This document shows positions 10,192-21,561 of a DNA stretch of 64,000 bases, one piece after another. Source of the DNA: Piezodorus guildinii (Eukaryota > Arthropoda > Insecta > Hemiptera > Pentatomidae). The translations under genes were made by a program, and so were the position numbers. Where the stretch lies: NCBI GenBank assembly GCA_023052935.1, contig CM041292.1:101658426-101722425 (forward strand). The letters run 5' to 3'. The notes beneath the pieces were generated by a model. The model was given only the letters and a program-made list of their open reading frames with translations. It had not been told where the DNA came from and did not search any database. Each line of letters starts with the position of its first letter. Position 1 is the first letter of the stretch.

Positions 10192-11199
10192 ATTACGGTG
10201 AACGAAAGAAAATGCACACACGTTACCATCACCCTTCGACGCAAATCCTGCCCAACAGTTAAATTCGATTCCATACCGCTTACTTCCTCAGACACAGTCC
10301 AATATCTGGACTTCTTACTAGACAAAAGACTGACGTAGAACCCACATACAAGACTTGAAAGAAAAGAACTCAACCGCCGATTCGGCCAGTTATACATACT
10401 ATTAAACAGAAAATCTCATCTTACAGTTGACAACAAATTACTAATATACAAGACAGTACTGAAACCTATATGGACCTACGGACTTGAACTGTGGGGGACA
10501 GCTAAATATTCTAACACCAAACGCATCCAATCCTTCCCATCAAAAGTCCTACGAACAATAGTTAAATTATGTTTCCAACTGTACCTTACACCACGACCTT
10601 AATATTCCATTTATTTTAGACCTGGTATCATCCAAAATTTCCAAATTCCCTCAGAACTTTCTTCATTATCCTAATCCTTTAGCTCAATCCCTCTCCAGCG
10701 CCACCCACCCCTACAATCCTCCACGAAGATTGAAACGGCAGTGGCCCCGCGACGTTCTGTAAACATTTATACTGGAGTTTTGACACTGGTCAGATCCTCC
10801 ACTCATGTACTGTATGTTTGTGGCTATTGCGCCCTAACTCAGCCTCTACTGGCTAAGACCAGTGATACGGCTGAGAGAGAGGCGCTGGGATCTCTTGGAT
10901 TCCGTTTTTTTCCTCCACAAGTGGAAGGAAAAGCCCAATCTGGGGCCCCCTTAGCAGTTGTATACATTGTATGTTGTTACTATTGTTTGTACGATGTTCA
11001 TTTATTTTCCAACTTTTTATTTATCTCAATTATAGGTTGTTTTGTTTTTTTATTTATTATTATTTTATTGTATATATATGAATTTATTTATTTTCTATTT
11101 TATGTAATTTGACTATTATTATTATTTTCTGTATATATTGTATGAATATGTTCTCATCTCAGTATTACTATTGTTCATTCTGAAACAAGTATTGTAATT
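10192..11199 (+). mobile_element. 5'-truncated copy of LINE A inserted in X3
   Basis: About 1 kb collinear with LINE A 37453-38413. It starts GGTGAACGAAAG, covers the ORF2 C-terminal region and ends in the 3' UTR (shared block GGATCTCTTGGATTCCG). The ORF2 relic runs 10198-10762 with several stops, including Trp to TAG near 10336 (TLT*NPH). It ends RRLKRQWPRDVL. No poly(A) tail or clear TSD is visible at about 11199. It splits a family X copy, so it inserted after X3. Confidence 0.85.
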
Positions 11200-11204
11200 T
11201 CACC

Positions 11205-11324
11205 ACACTCCATTTACTTTTACAAATTTGTGTGTAAGATAATAATTTTTCTAAAATCTTTAACTTTCCAACGGTATGATATAAGTCTAAATTACTGTTT
11301 TTATATTCAAAACACTAAGATCGC

Positions 11325-11361
<37 letters not shown>

Positions 11362-11874
11362 ATATATATAATTATAGTCAAATTTTATATTTTTCCGTTT
11401 TTATATCAGTACTAAATGGATAATATAGTTATTTTTATAGATTCTACAAAATTAAAGGCACTTTAGAGATAGAAAATTTAAAATATTAGCATTTAAGATC
11501 TGTCACGCTATTTCAATCAGAATGAAACCTACATTAAGGTTTACATCGAAATTCAGTTTATATTAAAATCGTTGGAACCGTTTTTGAGAAAATCGCAAGC
11601 TGGTGCTGAATGCATGGTAGAAAGTTGCTCTTCTGGTTAGCTGATTTTGATGAAACATTTGCTGTAACATCTCGTGCGTTTAGTTATCTTAAATATGAAA
11701 TTTCAATATTGCCTTATTATTTGTTGCCGTGCTAGACTTTTGGACACACACGCAGACCTTTTTGGACTCAGGGAACCGTAAAACGTGTATTTCCACTGAA
11801 AACAGGTATCCGAAAATTTTCTCGATTGCAATACTTTCCCTTACTATATCTTTCATATATAGGTAAGTGAAAGC
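11205..11874 (+). mobile_element. Family X repeat X3, right part
   Basis: Resumes with the block before GTGTGTAAGATAAT, has CCAACGGTATGATATA, a long A-run (11326-11359), TTTCAATCAGAATGAAACC and ends with the hairpin and AGGTAAGTGAAAGC. Confidence 0.7.
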
Positions 11875-12387
11875 AATATGTTTTAGGATATTATGTAAAA
11901 TGCATTAAATTGCTTTAAAGGGTTTTACTAATTAATTTTGAAATACCAGAGCAAGAAACCTTCTAAACCTAATTTTTGAGAATGTTTGAAATATGTTTAT
12001 GTAAATAATAGTCGATTTTAATATCTTTATAAGGCTTTAAGAAAGTGTTAACACTTGATTTCAGTAATGTTAAGTAGCTATGATAATTTCCTTTTTCATT
12101 ACGAGGTTAGTTATAATGAATACTCACTATGAAACAGTTTTTTTTTTTCCAAGCGATAACAGACAGCCCTAGCTGGTCCGATGGCTGCAGATACAACTTC
12201 ATTGCATTTTCCATTCCATTGCAATCCGAATCCACATGAGGCTCATCAGATGACGCATGAGTTGTCTCATCATGTCTGGCTATGCTCAAAGCTTTCTCTA
12301 TACATAGTATATTTTCCTTTCTTAATGGACTATATTGATTTTTAAATATCACACTTTTTATAAGTTATTAATTAATATATTGAGAGT
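11875..12387. other. Unassigned interval
   Basis: No supported gene. An 81-codon minus-strand open frame (12107-12352) has no recognised domain. Confidence 0.4.
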
Positions 12388-12575
12388 AAAAGTATCGAGA
12401 TCGTGAAGAATTTCAAAGAATAAATTTGTACGATAAAATGTATTCTCAGTCCAAATTACTAAGTTCCTAAAAAAGGACCTTATGTGTGATTCTGTGGGTA
12501 TGTGGTAATTTTATTTAGAAAACGAAAATAAACTGAACTGAAATTGTATATTTATAATAGGCTTATGACACTGAC
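12388..12575 (-). mobile_element. Degenerate family X fragment
   Basis: TATCGAGATCGTGAAGAATT, CCAAATTACTAAGTTCC, AAAAAGGACCTT, a GT-rich stretch and AACTGAAATTGTATATTTA follow the order of the hairpin-proximal part of family X, with many changes. Confidence 0.45.
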
Positions 12576-12629
12576 AGTTTTTTAACCGAAAACGATAATG
12601 TATTGATTTTTATTATAATTTCAATTTTT

Positions 12630-12762
12630 TTTGAGTGAATAAATCTATTTGCTAGGTTCTTTTGAATAAAATGATCCAGTTTCAATCAACACTCCTTTAT
12701 TTCCTTTTCTTTCTCCATACGTCTTTGCCATTTTTAAGGGTTCTTTAATCATTCCTTTATAT

Positions 12763-12807
<45 letters not shown>

Positions 12808-13137
12808 CATATATTTTGTCACATTAAAAAAAAATATATATATTATAGGCTGAACCGGCTATTATAGGCTTGTCAGCTTGTTATCATCTGTATATAACAA
12901 GCTGGCCAAGCTAGTTCAGCCTATAGTAGATTTTATTTTATTTTTTTATGTGACAAAATATATGTTATATATATGCAATAGAAAGTAGTGATTAAAGAAC
13001 CCTTGAATATGGTAAAGACCGAAACTTAAGGATAAGGGAAAATAAAATAAAGGAGTATTGAGTGATTTAAAAGTATCTAGCAATATTGTATTGTTTCAGT
13101 GGATACAATATAATTTACGGATTTATTCATTTTCTTT
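12630..13137. repeat. Long imperfect palindrome (foldback element)
   Basis: Left arm about 12630-12865, right arm about 12880-13137. Paired blocks include ACTCCTTTATT / AATAAAGGAGT, AAGGGTTCTTTAATCA / TGATTAAAGAACCCTT, ACATATATTTTGTCACAT / ATGTGACAAAATATATGT and TATAGGCTGAAC / GTTCAGCCTATA. The centre is GCTTGTTAT...ATATAACAAGC. The left arm carries an expanded (TA)n at 12766-12806. No ORF. A foldback or long-TIR non-autonomous DNA element is most likely. Confidence 0.85.
12766..12806. repeat. (TA)n microsatellite
   Basis: About 20 AT repeats within the left arm of the palindrome; the right arm has only a few, so it expanded after the element formed. Confidence 0.9.
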
Positions 13138-13703
13138 TTAACAACACAAATGGTTTAGGTTTAAATCATTCTATCAGTGTATGATTAATTGTCTATTAAT
13201 ACAGGATAAGTTTCATCCTCTTCAAATTTTTAAGCCGGGGCTTAAATATCTTTTTTTCCTTTGATTTGAAGAATTTGATAACGATTAAGTGAGTCAATTA
13301 GTAAGACTAGTAATGTATTTATAATGTATCGTTTAAAATCTAAATATTTTAGAAAGATTTCATTAATTTGTAGGATTTAGAGTGAAATAAGAGGTTAAAC
13401 TCAAATGATTACAGAAGATTATTCTAGGTAAAATAACATTGAAACTAAATTTTTTCCATAATAATTTTATTTAAAGGAGAGAAAATAATTATGTTATTTT
13501 AAAAAAGAAGAATTACATTAATTACTTGAAGTATTAAAAATTTTATTTTTGAAATTTTAATTAATATCCAGAGAAAAAAAAAGCATTATGTTACTTTTGA
13601 ATTTGCTATTGTGAGCTTAAACATAACATTAAATTTTGAATTAATAATAGTTCTAATTCATTGTAGTATTGTATATTTGTAAATTTATTTTATTTTTTTA
13701 ACG
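13138..13703. other. Unassigned AT-rich interval
   Basis: No gene or repeat that I recognise. Confidence 0.5.
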
Positions 13704-13713
13704 AAACATTCTA

Positions 13714-13830
13714 TTTTTTTTTCTTATCCTCCAACTTTATTTACAAAATAAATACACAAACATTCTATGTATATACACAACAATAGTATATACAGTTCAC
13801 GGCTCAGGCCTCGTATTGCCCTTTGGCACA
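13714..13830 (-). mobile_element. Very short 5'-truncated LINE tail with TSD
   Basis: 117-bp insertion flanked by AAACATTCTA (13704-13713 and 13831-13840). It starts on + with a T-run and CTTATCCTCCAACTTTATTT, resembling the 3' end of LINE C (CTTACCCTCTGGTTTTATTT). It is therefore a minus-strand insertion containing only 3' UTR and tail. Confidence 0.8.
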
Positions 13831-13927
13831 AAACATTCTAAAAATTATTTCTTCTTTTCATATCCTCTGTTCGATTTTCATATTTCCTTATCGCATAACT
13901 CTATTACCATATTTATTCTAATTTCAT

Positions 13928-13950
13928 TTTTTTTTTTTTTTTTTCTTTTT

Positions 13951-13982
<32 letters not shown>

Positions 13983-14069
13983 CTAACCCTCCAAAATTTA
14001 TTTTCAACTATTTACAACATATTTATACACTTATAACTATGTACATTAAATTGAATTAAATGAAATGAA
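13928..14069 (-). mobile_element. Second very short LINE tail with TSD
   Basis: 142-bp insertion flanked by ATTCTAATTTCAT (13915-13927 and 14070-14082). It has a long interrupted T-run at 13928-13982 then CTAACCCTCCAAAATTTATT, again LINE C-like 3' UTR. Same orientation as the insertion 90 bp away. Confidence 0.8.
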
Positions 14070-14082
14070 ATTCTAATTTCAT

Positions 14083-15599
14083 GACAACCATTTCCCTTTA
14101 TGGACTATAAAATTGAAAAATATTTTACGAGTAGCAGTAAACCAGTTAAACCCTTTCAATAAAAAAAAATTAAAAATTTATCCACCCCTGATCGGAGATA
14201 AATTACTTGGAATATGATACATTACTTCAATTTATATTGCAATTTTAAAATATCAAATACTTTAATAATGTTAAACTGTTAAGTTTATAGATGAAGTGGT
14301 CCCTAAAGAATATATCCCAAAATATTTCAGAAACAAGAAATCATTAAAGGCGAACTTTCTTGCCACCTCAGGAAATGTGTCTATTTCCGTATAAAGTCGA
14401 TATATATCAGGATTGAAAGAATTTCTAGAGTATCTTGTAAACTATATCAGAAATGAAATACCTAATAAGAATAGTTAATAGTGAAGATTTGTTGAATTTT
14501 CGGACTAGAATGGAATGTACAACAGTAACATTTTCAAATATTGTTTTATTTATTTATTTAGTATTGTAATCCCAAACTCGAAAATAAAAGGATAAAGTGG
14601 TCGAATGGAGTGAAAATAGAACTTAAATATGACAATGTCTGATACCGGTGCAGTTTCGTCAGCGTCAGTTAATTTACAAACCTTACCTAAATTTTTAAAT
14701 TAAGTTGTCAAATTAAATGAAGTGACCTGATGAAACTATAAAACCCAGATAAAATATTTTAATAGCTACTTGTCCCAATAAAAATAAAGTAGTTATATAA
14801 TCACAAGCGGATACACCAGAATATTGTCGCTAGATCATACGATGAGCATATCAACCATAAATAAATAATAAATCAAAGTAACCTAAAGGCCTTACTGAAA
14901 TAACGATAAATTATGTTCTATGACTCATCTGATAAATGTTTTACGTTAAATTCGTTTATCTATCACCATACTATCACACGGTGAATCTCTAGTCAAAATA
15001 ATTCCTTGACTAACTTTGAAGGTAGAACTCTGACAAAAAAAGCGAAATATTGGTCATCCGATAAATAGTGCTTGATCTTTTCTATTTCTAAGAAGCGAAG
15101 TTTCGATTAGGTTCTAAACCACATGTCCAGGATTCCCAATCCTTAGTAACAATTTTCACAATTCATAACAATGTGAATACACCTGCAAGATCATTCAGTA
15201 ATCATAATGTTCCTGTATGAAAATACACCACCTGATCTCCTATTGTAATTGTCTATTTTTCCTTTATTCCTAGCTATTGGTCTATGTTATAATGTATTTT
15301 TTTTTACTCCCCTTTTAAAATGGCCTGAGTTAAACTTTCTAATGAAATAAAATATCCTTAAAATTGTTCTCACTACAACACTCTTAACAACTGCTATGAA
15401 TTCTTTTTTGTTTTTTCTCCCCCAAATCAGTTCTTTCATGACATTACATATTTAAATCCTACCGGCTAGTAGGCATTTTACTGAATCAAATAAAGTAAAC
15501 AATCAATCAAAATTCCTATTTGCTCTACAAATAAAAACCCTCCTCGGACATGGAAATACCTCGATTGTAGAGCCACAGACCAATCGTTGACAAAACAAT
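14083..15599. other. Unassigned interval
   Basis: No supported gene. A/T-rich sequence with a few less AT-rich stretches near 15120-15240; nothing recognised. Confidence 0.5.
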
Positions 15600-16232
15600 G
15601 TCTATGACTTAAAGAAATGTCCACTGGAAGTACATAATTGTCTCCTGGAACTATTAGAGCGTTATAATAACTTCACTGTTACATACACAGACGAGGGATA
15701 GTAGTGTAGGTTGTATAGTAAAAATCAAACAGCACCAACTCCTTTTCAACTTAATAGAAGAATGTTTTGTTTTCAATGGAGAGCCAGCGTAAAGGTCCAT
15801 TGGCTTGGCCAGACAAGACAACATATCTGAAAGCACAGTGCTAAGAGAACTCGCAGCAGAAGATTGGATCAGCCAATTCAAGAAAAATCTCTTCAAAAAT
15901 TAGGAGAACTGTTAAACTGTTGAATGTAAGAAAAGACACCAAAAAAATGGACCACGAGCACTAAGATTTCCAGCAAGCAGGAGATAATTTTTTGCCGGGT
16001 TCGTATTGGACACTGCCAGTTTACATACAGTTACCTTACCTTTTTTTAAATCTTCACGCGAAACACCAGGGAATATTGTGATAACGTTCCACAAACTGTC
16101 CAACATCTATTATTAGAGTGTCCCCTATTCGAATCAACAACACGAGAAATTAAATTAACAGCAACCCTAAAAGATGTATCGAATGATGATAAATTCAGAG
16201 TAAAAAAGCTACATAAAAGAAATTAAATATTA
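15600..16232 (+). pseudogene. LINE fragment with RNase H domain and C-terminal tail
   Basis: Decayed + strand coding remains in shifting frames. NFTVTYTDE (about 15670) and GCIVKIK...VFNGE (about 15703-15785) match the first strands of a LINE RNase H domain, with catalytic D in TD. Further on, CRVRIGHCQFTYSYLTF (about 15994) and VQHLLLECPLFESTTREI (about 16100-16155) match the Cys/His-rich C-terminus typical of I, LOA and R1-like LINEs. Many stops and frameshifts. No RT motifs in this piece, so it is 5'-truncated or eroded. Confidence 0.7.
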
Positions 16233-16419
16233 TAGCCAAATATAATAATCCTCCCTTGCCAATGACCCTATGGGATAGAGGCAAATAACAAAATAAAAAA
16301 CTATAAAAATGTGTTTAGGATTTTAATTAAATAAGTTAAACGCTTAAATTTTGATATTCACAGTCTTTGAAAATAATATTTCCGAAATCTCCTATCGTAC
16401 CTTTTCAATCCTAAAGCGA

Positions 16420-17075
16420 CTGGATCCCCTTCGTCTGATTCAACTGATTTTCCGAGTTTTATACGGGAGTAGATTCTCGCATGAGACCCAGAAAATCCTT
16501 ATTAGCTCTCTAGTATTTCCCTAATTAAACTATTTCTGTACAGTACACGTGGGTTGTCAGGAGATTTCGAGGTAAACCTCTGTATCTCACTTTTAGCCTG
16601 GAAGTGGCTTTACCCTTCTAATCGTTGCATGTATTTCCTTGCATCATTCCTTTACCAAGTTATCCGATCCCGACATCATAAATGTTTGACCTTCTACAAT
16701 TCAAATCCTTTTTCCATCCCCGTTGTATACGCTCCCGACCTTCGGATTTATACTGAACGGACCACCGACCTGCATATTTCGAGAGATCCTTTCCCTTTTG
16801 ATTCTCAGTCCTATGGTATTCTGTTCCTCTTTCTATCTGTCATTCCAACTCTTTTTCTACCTTCAAATGATTATCCAGTCAGAATATGAATTGTAAGTAA
16901 GCTTTAATTTTATTGTTTTGATTATCATTTAGATTTGTATAATTTAAATCAGTAATTATTAACTTGTTTATATGTATTTAATTTAATCTAAGACTATAAA
17001 GCACACTTTCTACATTCTGTGTATGTTATTTCAAAAGGACATGTCCCAGAATAATAAAGAATTTATTTATTATTA
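16420..17075 (+). repeat. Possible LINE 3' region ending in a palindromic signature (family Y)
   Basis: A GC-richer block with a 111-codon open frame (16554-16889) and no domain I can name. It is followed by an AT-rich stretch and the motif TTTCAAAAGGACATGTCCCA then AATAATAAAGAATTTATT. The palindromic GGACATGTCC plus AATAA pattern recurs at about 26690 and 31724. This suggests a shared 3' end of a retroposon family. It abuts repeat X5 at 17083. Confidence 0.35.
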
Positions 17076-17082
17076 TTACTAC

Positions 17083-17653
17083 GATTTTGATTAAACTCGC
17101 TATATTGATGTAAAATTTAATGGGCTCTAAAATAATTTAGGTTTCATTTGGATTAAAATGGTCTGACAGGGCTTAAATGCCGATATTTTAAATTTTCTTT
17201 TTCTACAGTACCTTTAATTTTGTTGATTCTATAAAAATAAATACATTATCTTGTTACCACTCATTAAAAACAGGTAAGTATATAAATTGAATGAATTCGA
17301 TACCTAACTAAAAAAGAAAAATATTTTTTTAATGCAATTTTTTGTTTTTGAACATAAGAGCAGTAATATACATGTATGATATACCGTTGGAAAGCTAAAG
17401 ATTTTAGGAAAAATATTATCTTATACTCAAGCTTTTTAAAGTTAATAGAGAGTGATGAAAAGAAGATAAAACTAACTGATTATTTTAGATAATAATATAA
17501 TAGATTTTTTAATAAAACACATGTTTCTATATAAATTCAATTTAATTAATTTTTTAATAGTTTCACCTATTTCTATCTCTAACTGTATTTGAAAATTCTT
17601 TCATTGATGTTAAAAATGGAGGTAAGTAAAAGTCGTGTGTGGCCAGCACCAGA
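17083..17653 (-). mobile_element. Family X repeat X5, hairpin end missing
   Basis: Begins in the interior at TTTTGATTAAACTCGCTATA and continues through ATATACCGTTGGAAAGCTAA to GTAAGTAAAAGTCGTGTGTG and CCAGA. The hairpin half is absent, replaced by the family Y sequence on its left. Confidence 0.75.
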
Positions 17654-19036
17654 TTTTTTTCATTTATTATATAAAATCTTTTGAGTAAAAAATGAATCTG
17701 ATTTTTAATGAATTTAATAGTAATAGATGAATGCTTTGTAAAGTTAATTAATTTTTCCATTTATACGATTTCATTTCTTTTAATTTAGTTTTTGCTTTAA
17801 ATATTGTCTGTACTAAATAATAAACTACTAAAAATTTAATAAATGATGTAAGAGTGACTTTACTTTCATTTTAAGTAAATTCTTTGCAGATATTATAATA
17901 ATTTTATTAAATCTTGAAAAAATATAAGATTATGTTTTGGGTTATCTCCTGAACAAAAAAAGTAAAAGCAAAATTCATGTGATTTTTTGAATTTTCCTAT
18001 TACATTTTATATCATTCCTAAACGTAAATAAAGATGATTGAATGTCGATATACCTGTCACATTTTAGCAGATACGACAGTAAGCGAACCTCGTTAATAAT
18101 GGTGATGTAAGGGCGGATGCATCAGACATATTTATGGAACTGTAGATATAGCAGGAGCTGTAGGTCGGCTGCAATCTGGGTGATTACAACGATAGCACCT
18201 CATGGATTACGCTTCAAAAGCTACAAACGTTAAAATGGAGAAAGGTTTTACAACTATCTCTCGTGCTCTTACTTTTCCAAATATTTTTTGGCCGTGTATT
18301 TAGGGAAACACCCATCATGGAGATAATAAAAATAAATCTGTAGCGATAATTCATATGAACCTATAGTAATGAAGTTCATCGGAAACCTGATATTGGAATA
18401 TAAGAAAAATAATACAAAACATTTTTGTTATATTTATTCTTGAAAGACAACATAAACTTTAAGAAACAAAACAAAAAAAAAACGTGCAAATCAAACAACT
18501 GCTAATGAGAATCTCTACTTGCAAAGAACTTTTAAAGTTTATATTTAGCCCGATTGAATTATTCATTTTCAAATATAATAAAACAAAAACAATTCCAGCC
18601 ATGGGGAATAGCAAGGAACTATTCCTTAGGTCGCTGAGGGAAGAAATTGTAAGTTAGCAGTCAAACCTATCAGAACTTCTAAGCTATAAGAATGGTCTTT
18701 CCCTATTCCCAATATGTAAAAAAAGCCAAACAACACAAATACAAAAAACGCTGCATGTGTAAATTCGTATATTTTAGACCTTATGATGCCTTGAAAGGTC
18801 CTTATGATGTTCCTGATTTTATTTCAGAATTTTTTTTTCCACCTCGCAGTGGTTCCAACAGCACTTTTTCTAGACAAGACTCTATCCTGGTCTCCTATCT
18901 CTATTTATGATCAGTCATTTCAAAGTAATCATTTTCCTAAGAAAATTCACTTTCTATGGTATAATTAGTAATTTTTAGCTCACTTTTAAGTCATAAACAT
19001 ATACAAGTTTAGGGGTTAATTCAGAAAAATATTCCA
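17654..19036. other. Unassigned interval
   Basis: No supported gene. A 72-codon frame at 18692-18910 and a less AT-rich patch at about 18060-18240 remain unexplained. Confidence 0.45.
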
Positions 19037-19049
19037 GTAACGAATTATT

Positions 19050-19107
<58 letters not shown>

Positions 19108-19109
19108 AT
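19037..19109. repeat. (TA)n microsatellite
   Basis: Long TA tract directly beside the 3' end of the minus-strand LINE fragment. Confidence 0.95.
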
Positions 19110-19575
19110 GTAATTTCCGGCTGGTGACTTGTAGGACCTTGGCCTCCTCAACGATCCTCCATTCTGACCTGTCTTCGGCTGCCCTTCTCCATCCGCTGAC
19201 ACCCAACGACCGAAGGTCCTCCTTCACGTCCTGCAGCCAACGAAGTCTTTGTCTGCCCCTGCTCCTTCTTCCACCAGGGTGTCCCTTCATCATCATTTAT
19301 GGCAGTCTCCCACTTTCCATTCTCTGTACATGCCCCAGCCATCTTATTCTGGCACTCTTGATCTTGGCAACTATATCAGGTGTCTGATACAGATTTCTAG
19401 ATTCGTCTTCATTCGCCAACGATGTCCTTTTGTAGGACCAAAGCTTTTTCTGAGAATTTTCCTTTCCCACATGTTTAGTAGCCTTTCATCATTGCGTGTT
19501 AACTTCCAGGACTCGCTTCCGTAGATGACCACTGGCTGAAGGACAGTACAGTATAGTCTTATCTTCAGTTCTATC
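19110..19575 (-). pseudogene. RTE/CR1-like LINE ORF2 C-terminus
   Basis: Minus-strand reading: RLYCTVLQPVVIYGSESW, NMWERKILRKSFGP, then after frameshifts WLGHVQRME and [15 protein letters not shown] followed by [12 protein letters not shown]. These are the post-RT and C-terminal signatures of a widespread arthropod endonuclease-RT LINE. A stop (HLI*) and frameshifts show decay. It is joined at its 5' side to an inverted piece of the same ORF (19590-19812). Confidence 0.8.
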
Positions 19576-19589
19576 GTAGTAGTTATCTT

Positions 19590-19810
19590 CAGTTCTAGTT
19601 TCGGAAAAAAACTAAATATATGAAGACCAGCAGGGAAGAAGGAGGAAACAGGTATATCGAGGGGGCTGGATATAGGTTCGAGAGAGTACCACAGTTTTAG
19701 TATCTAGGCACTGTTATCACTGAGAATAATAAGATTAGAGACGAAATTAAAGCAAGGATAACAGTTGGCAATAGATGCTATTGGTCTCTTATGAAAATAT
19801 TTCAGAACAG

Positions 19811-19812
<2 letters not shown>
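19590..19812 (+). pseudogene. Inverted 5' piece of the same LINE ORF2
   Basis: Plus-strand reading MKTSREEGGNRYI, then GYRFERVPQF*YLGTVI (one stop) and [20 protein letters not shown]. It is the protein segment expected just upstream of RLYCTVLQPVV in the same LINE but lies on the opposite strand, head-to-head. This matches the 5' inversion produced by twin priming. A short duplication (TTATCTTCAGTTCTA at about 19559 and 19582) lies at the junction. Confidence 0.7.
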
Positions 19813-19879
<67 letters not shown>

Positions 19880-19915
19880 AAGGAATAGATATAATATAAT
19901 ATATAATAATAAAAG

Positions 19916-19960
<45 letters not shown>
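19813..19960. repeat. Two (TA)n tracts with a short spacer
   Basis: TA runs at 19813-19876 and 19917-19960. With 19037-19109 they bracket the LINE pieces, consistent with insertion into a TA microsatellite. Open frames of IYIY repeats here are meaningless. Confidence 0.9.
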
Positions 19961-19962
<2 letters not shown>

Positions 19963-20389
19963 AACATACATATTGGTGAAATTTCTTCTTAGTTTGTCGG
20001 TGTTATTTTTCGGTCAAACTCCTTCATATTTTATATTGGTTCATTATTAAAAAATAAAATAAATAAATATAGTTGATCAGCTTTAATAAAATAAATTAAA
20101 AGTATTTTAAAGGATTGTACTTATAATTTGACATTGAAGTATTTTTGAAAACTCAGATTAAAAATAATTACAAAAGAAAATGTTATTTATTATATATAGA
20201 TGTTTGATATGAAAAAAGTAGTCAAATACTTTACATCGTGTTAATTAGAATTAGTTATTAAATTTTGTAACAGAAAACTGGTTGATATAATTGCAAAAGA
20301 CGAATTTTACCGTTTCATTAATAGGGCTGAGTTTTTCATGTAATGACTTCTCCGACATTTTCATGATATATTTTAAATTATATATTTTT
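19961..20389. other. Unassigned AT-rich interval
   Basis: No supported gene. Confidence 0.5.
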
Positions 20390-21561
20390 ACTTTCACTTA
20401 CCAATATATGAAATATATAGTAAGGGAAAGTATTGCGATCATGAAAATTTTCAAATTCCAGATTTTAATGGAAATACCCGTTTTAGGGTCCTCTGAGTCC
20501 AAATAATCTAGTCCCGCAAAAAGGTCTGTGTTTCTGTGTCTCCGTGCATCTGTGTGTTCGCGTGTCTATGTGTCTGTGTGTCCGTGAGTGTGGTAACTCT
20601 AGTGTGAAATCGAAAAGTCATACGGAACTGAAATTTCATATTTAAAACTACTATGTGCCCGAGATGTTACAGCAACTTTTTTATTAAATTCGGCTGACCG
20701 GATGTTCTACTTTATATTATGCATTTTGCACCTTTTTGTAATTTTCTCAAAAACAGCTTTAACGATTTTGAAAAAACTCGCTTTATAGATGTAAAATTAA
20801 ACGGGCTTTAATATGACGTGGGGTTCATTCTGATTGAAATAGTGTGACAGAGCTTAAATGCCGATATTTCTAAATTTCTTTTTCTAAAGTATTTTTAATT
20901 CTTTAGATGCTATAAAAATAACTATATTATCTTGTTACTATTGATAATTAACAGCTAAATATGCAAGTTGAGCGAATTTGATAAACAACTAAAGGATAAA
21001 ACTGAACAAATATTTGTTTATGCAGTTTTTGTTTTTTTGAACACAACAATAGTAATATAGATGTATAATATACCGTTATATAGCTAAAGATTCTAGAAAA
21101 AATATTTGTACCTATACGGAACCGTAAAGGGTAATGAAGAGTGATGAACAGCCGATAAAACTAATTGTTGTTTGGGTTCCCGAAAAGGGAAATTCATGTT
21201 GACCGTGCAGCAACCTGGCGGCTTGTCAATGAAGCACAGCGCGCCAATTTTCTTTTTGAACATAAGAACAGTAATATAGACGTATAATATACCGTTTGAA
21301 AAGGAAATACTTTAGAAAATATATTATATTATACACAAGCTTTTAAAATTGAATAAAGAGTGATAAAAATCCGATAAAAATAACCGATTATTTTAGATAA
21401 TAATATAATAGAGTTTTTAATAAAACACATGTTTCTATATTAATTCAATTTAATTAATTCTTGAATGGTTTCACTCGTTTTTATCTTTAACTGTATTTGG
21501 AAATTCTTTAATCGATTTTAAAAACGGAGGTAAGTGAAAGTCGTGTGTTGCCCGCACCAGA
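20390..21561 (-). mobile_element. Family X repeat X6 with partial internal duplication
   Basis: Starts ACTTTCACTTACCAATATAT with the hairpin, has a long GT-rich tract (20525-20595) and runs to GATAAAACTAA at about 21167. A GC-richer non-X piece (about 21168-21245) follows. Then X restarts at CTTTTTGAACATAAGAACAG (about 21253) and runs to the normal CACCAGA end at 21561. The region around ATATACCGTT is therefore present twice. Confidence 0.8.

Noticed and set aside
10741..11112. 123-codon + frame
   Set aside because: It covers the 3' UTR of the truncated LINE A copy in a frame with no conserved protein; the real ORF2 tail ends at 10762.
16554..16889. 111-codon + frame as a host gene
   Set aside because: No recognisable domain, start context or neighbouring exon; lies in a region with retroposon-like 3' features.
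19789..19979. Open frames rich in IYIY on both strands
   Set aside because: Translation of (TA)n microsatellites; the same applies at 54348-54539.
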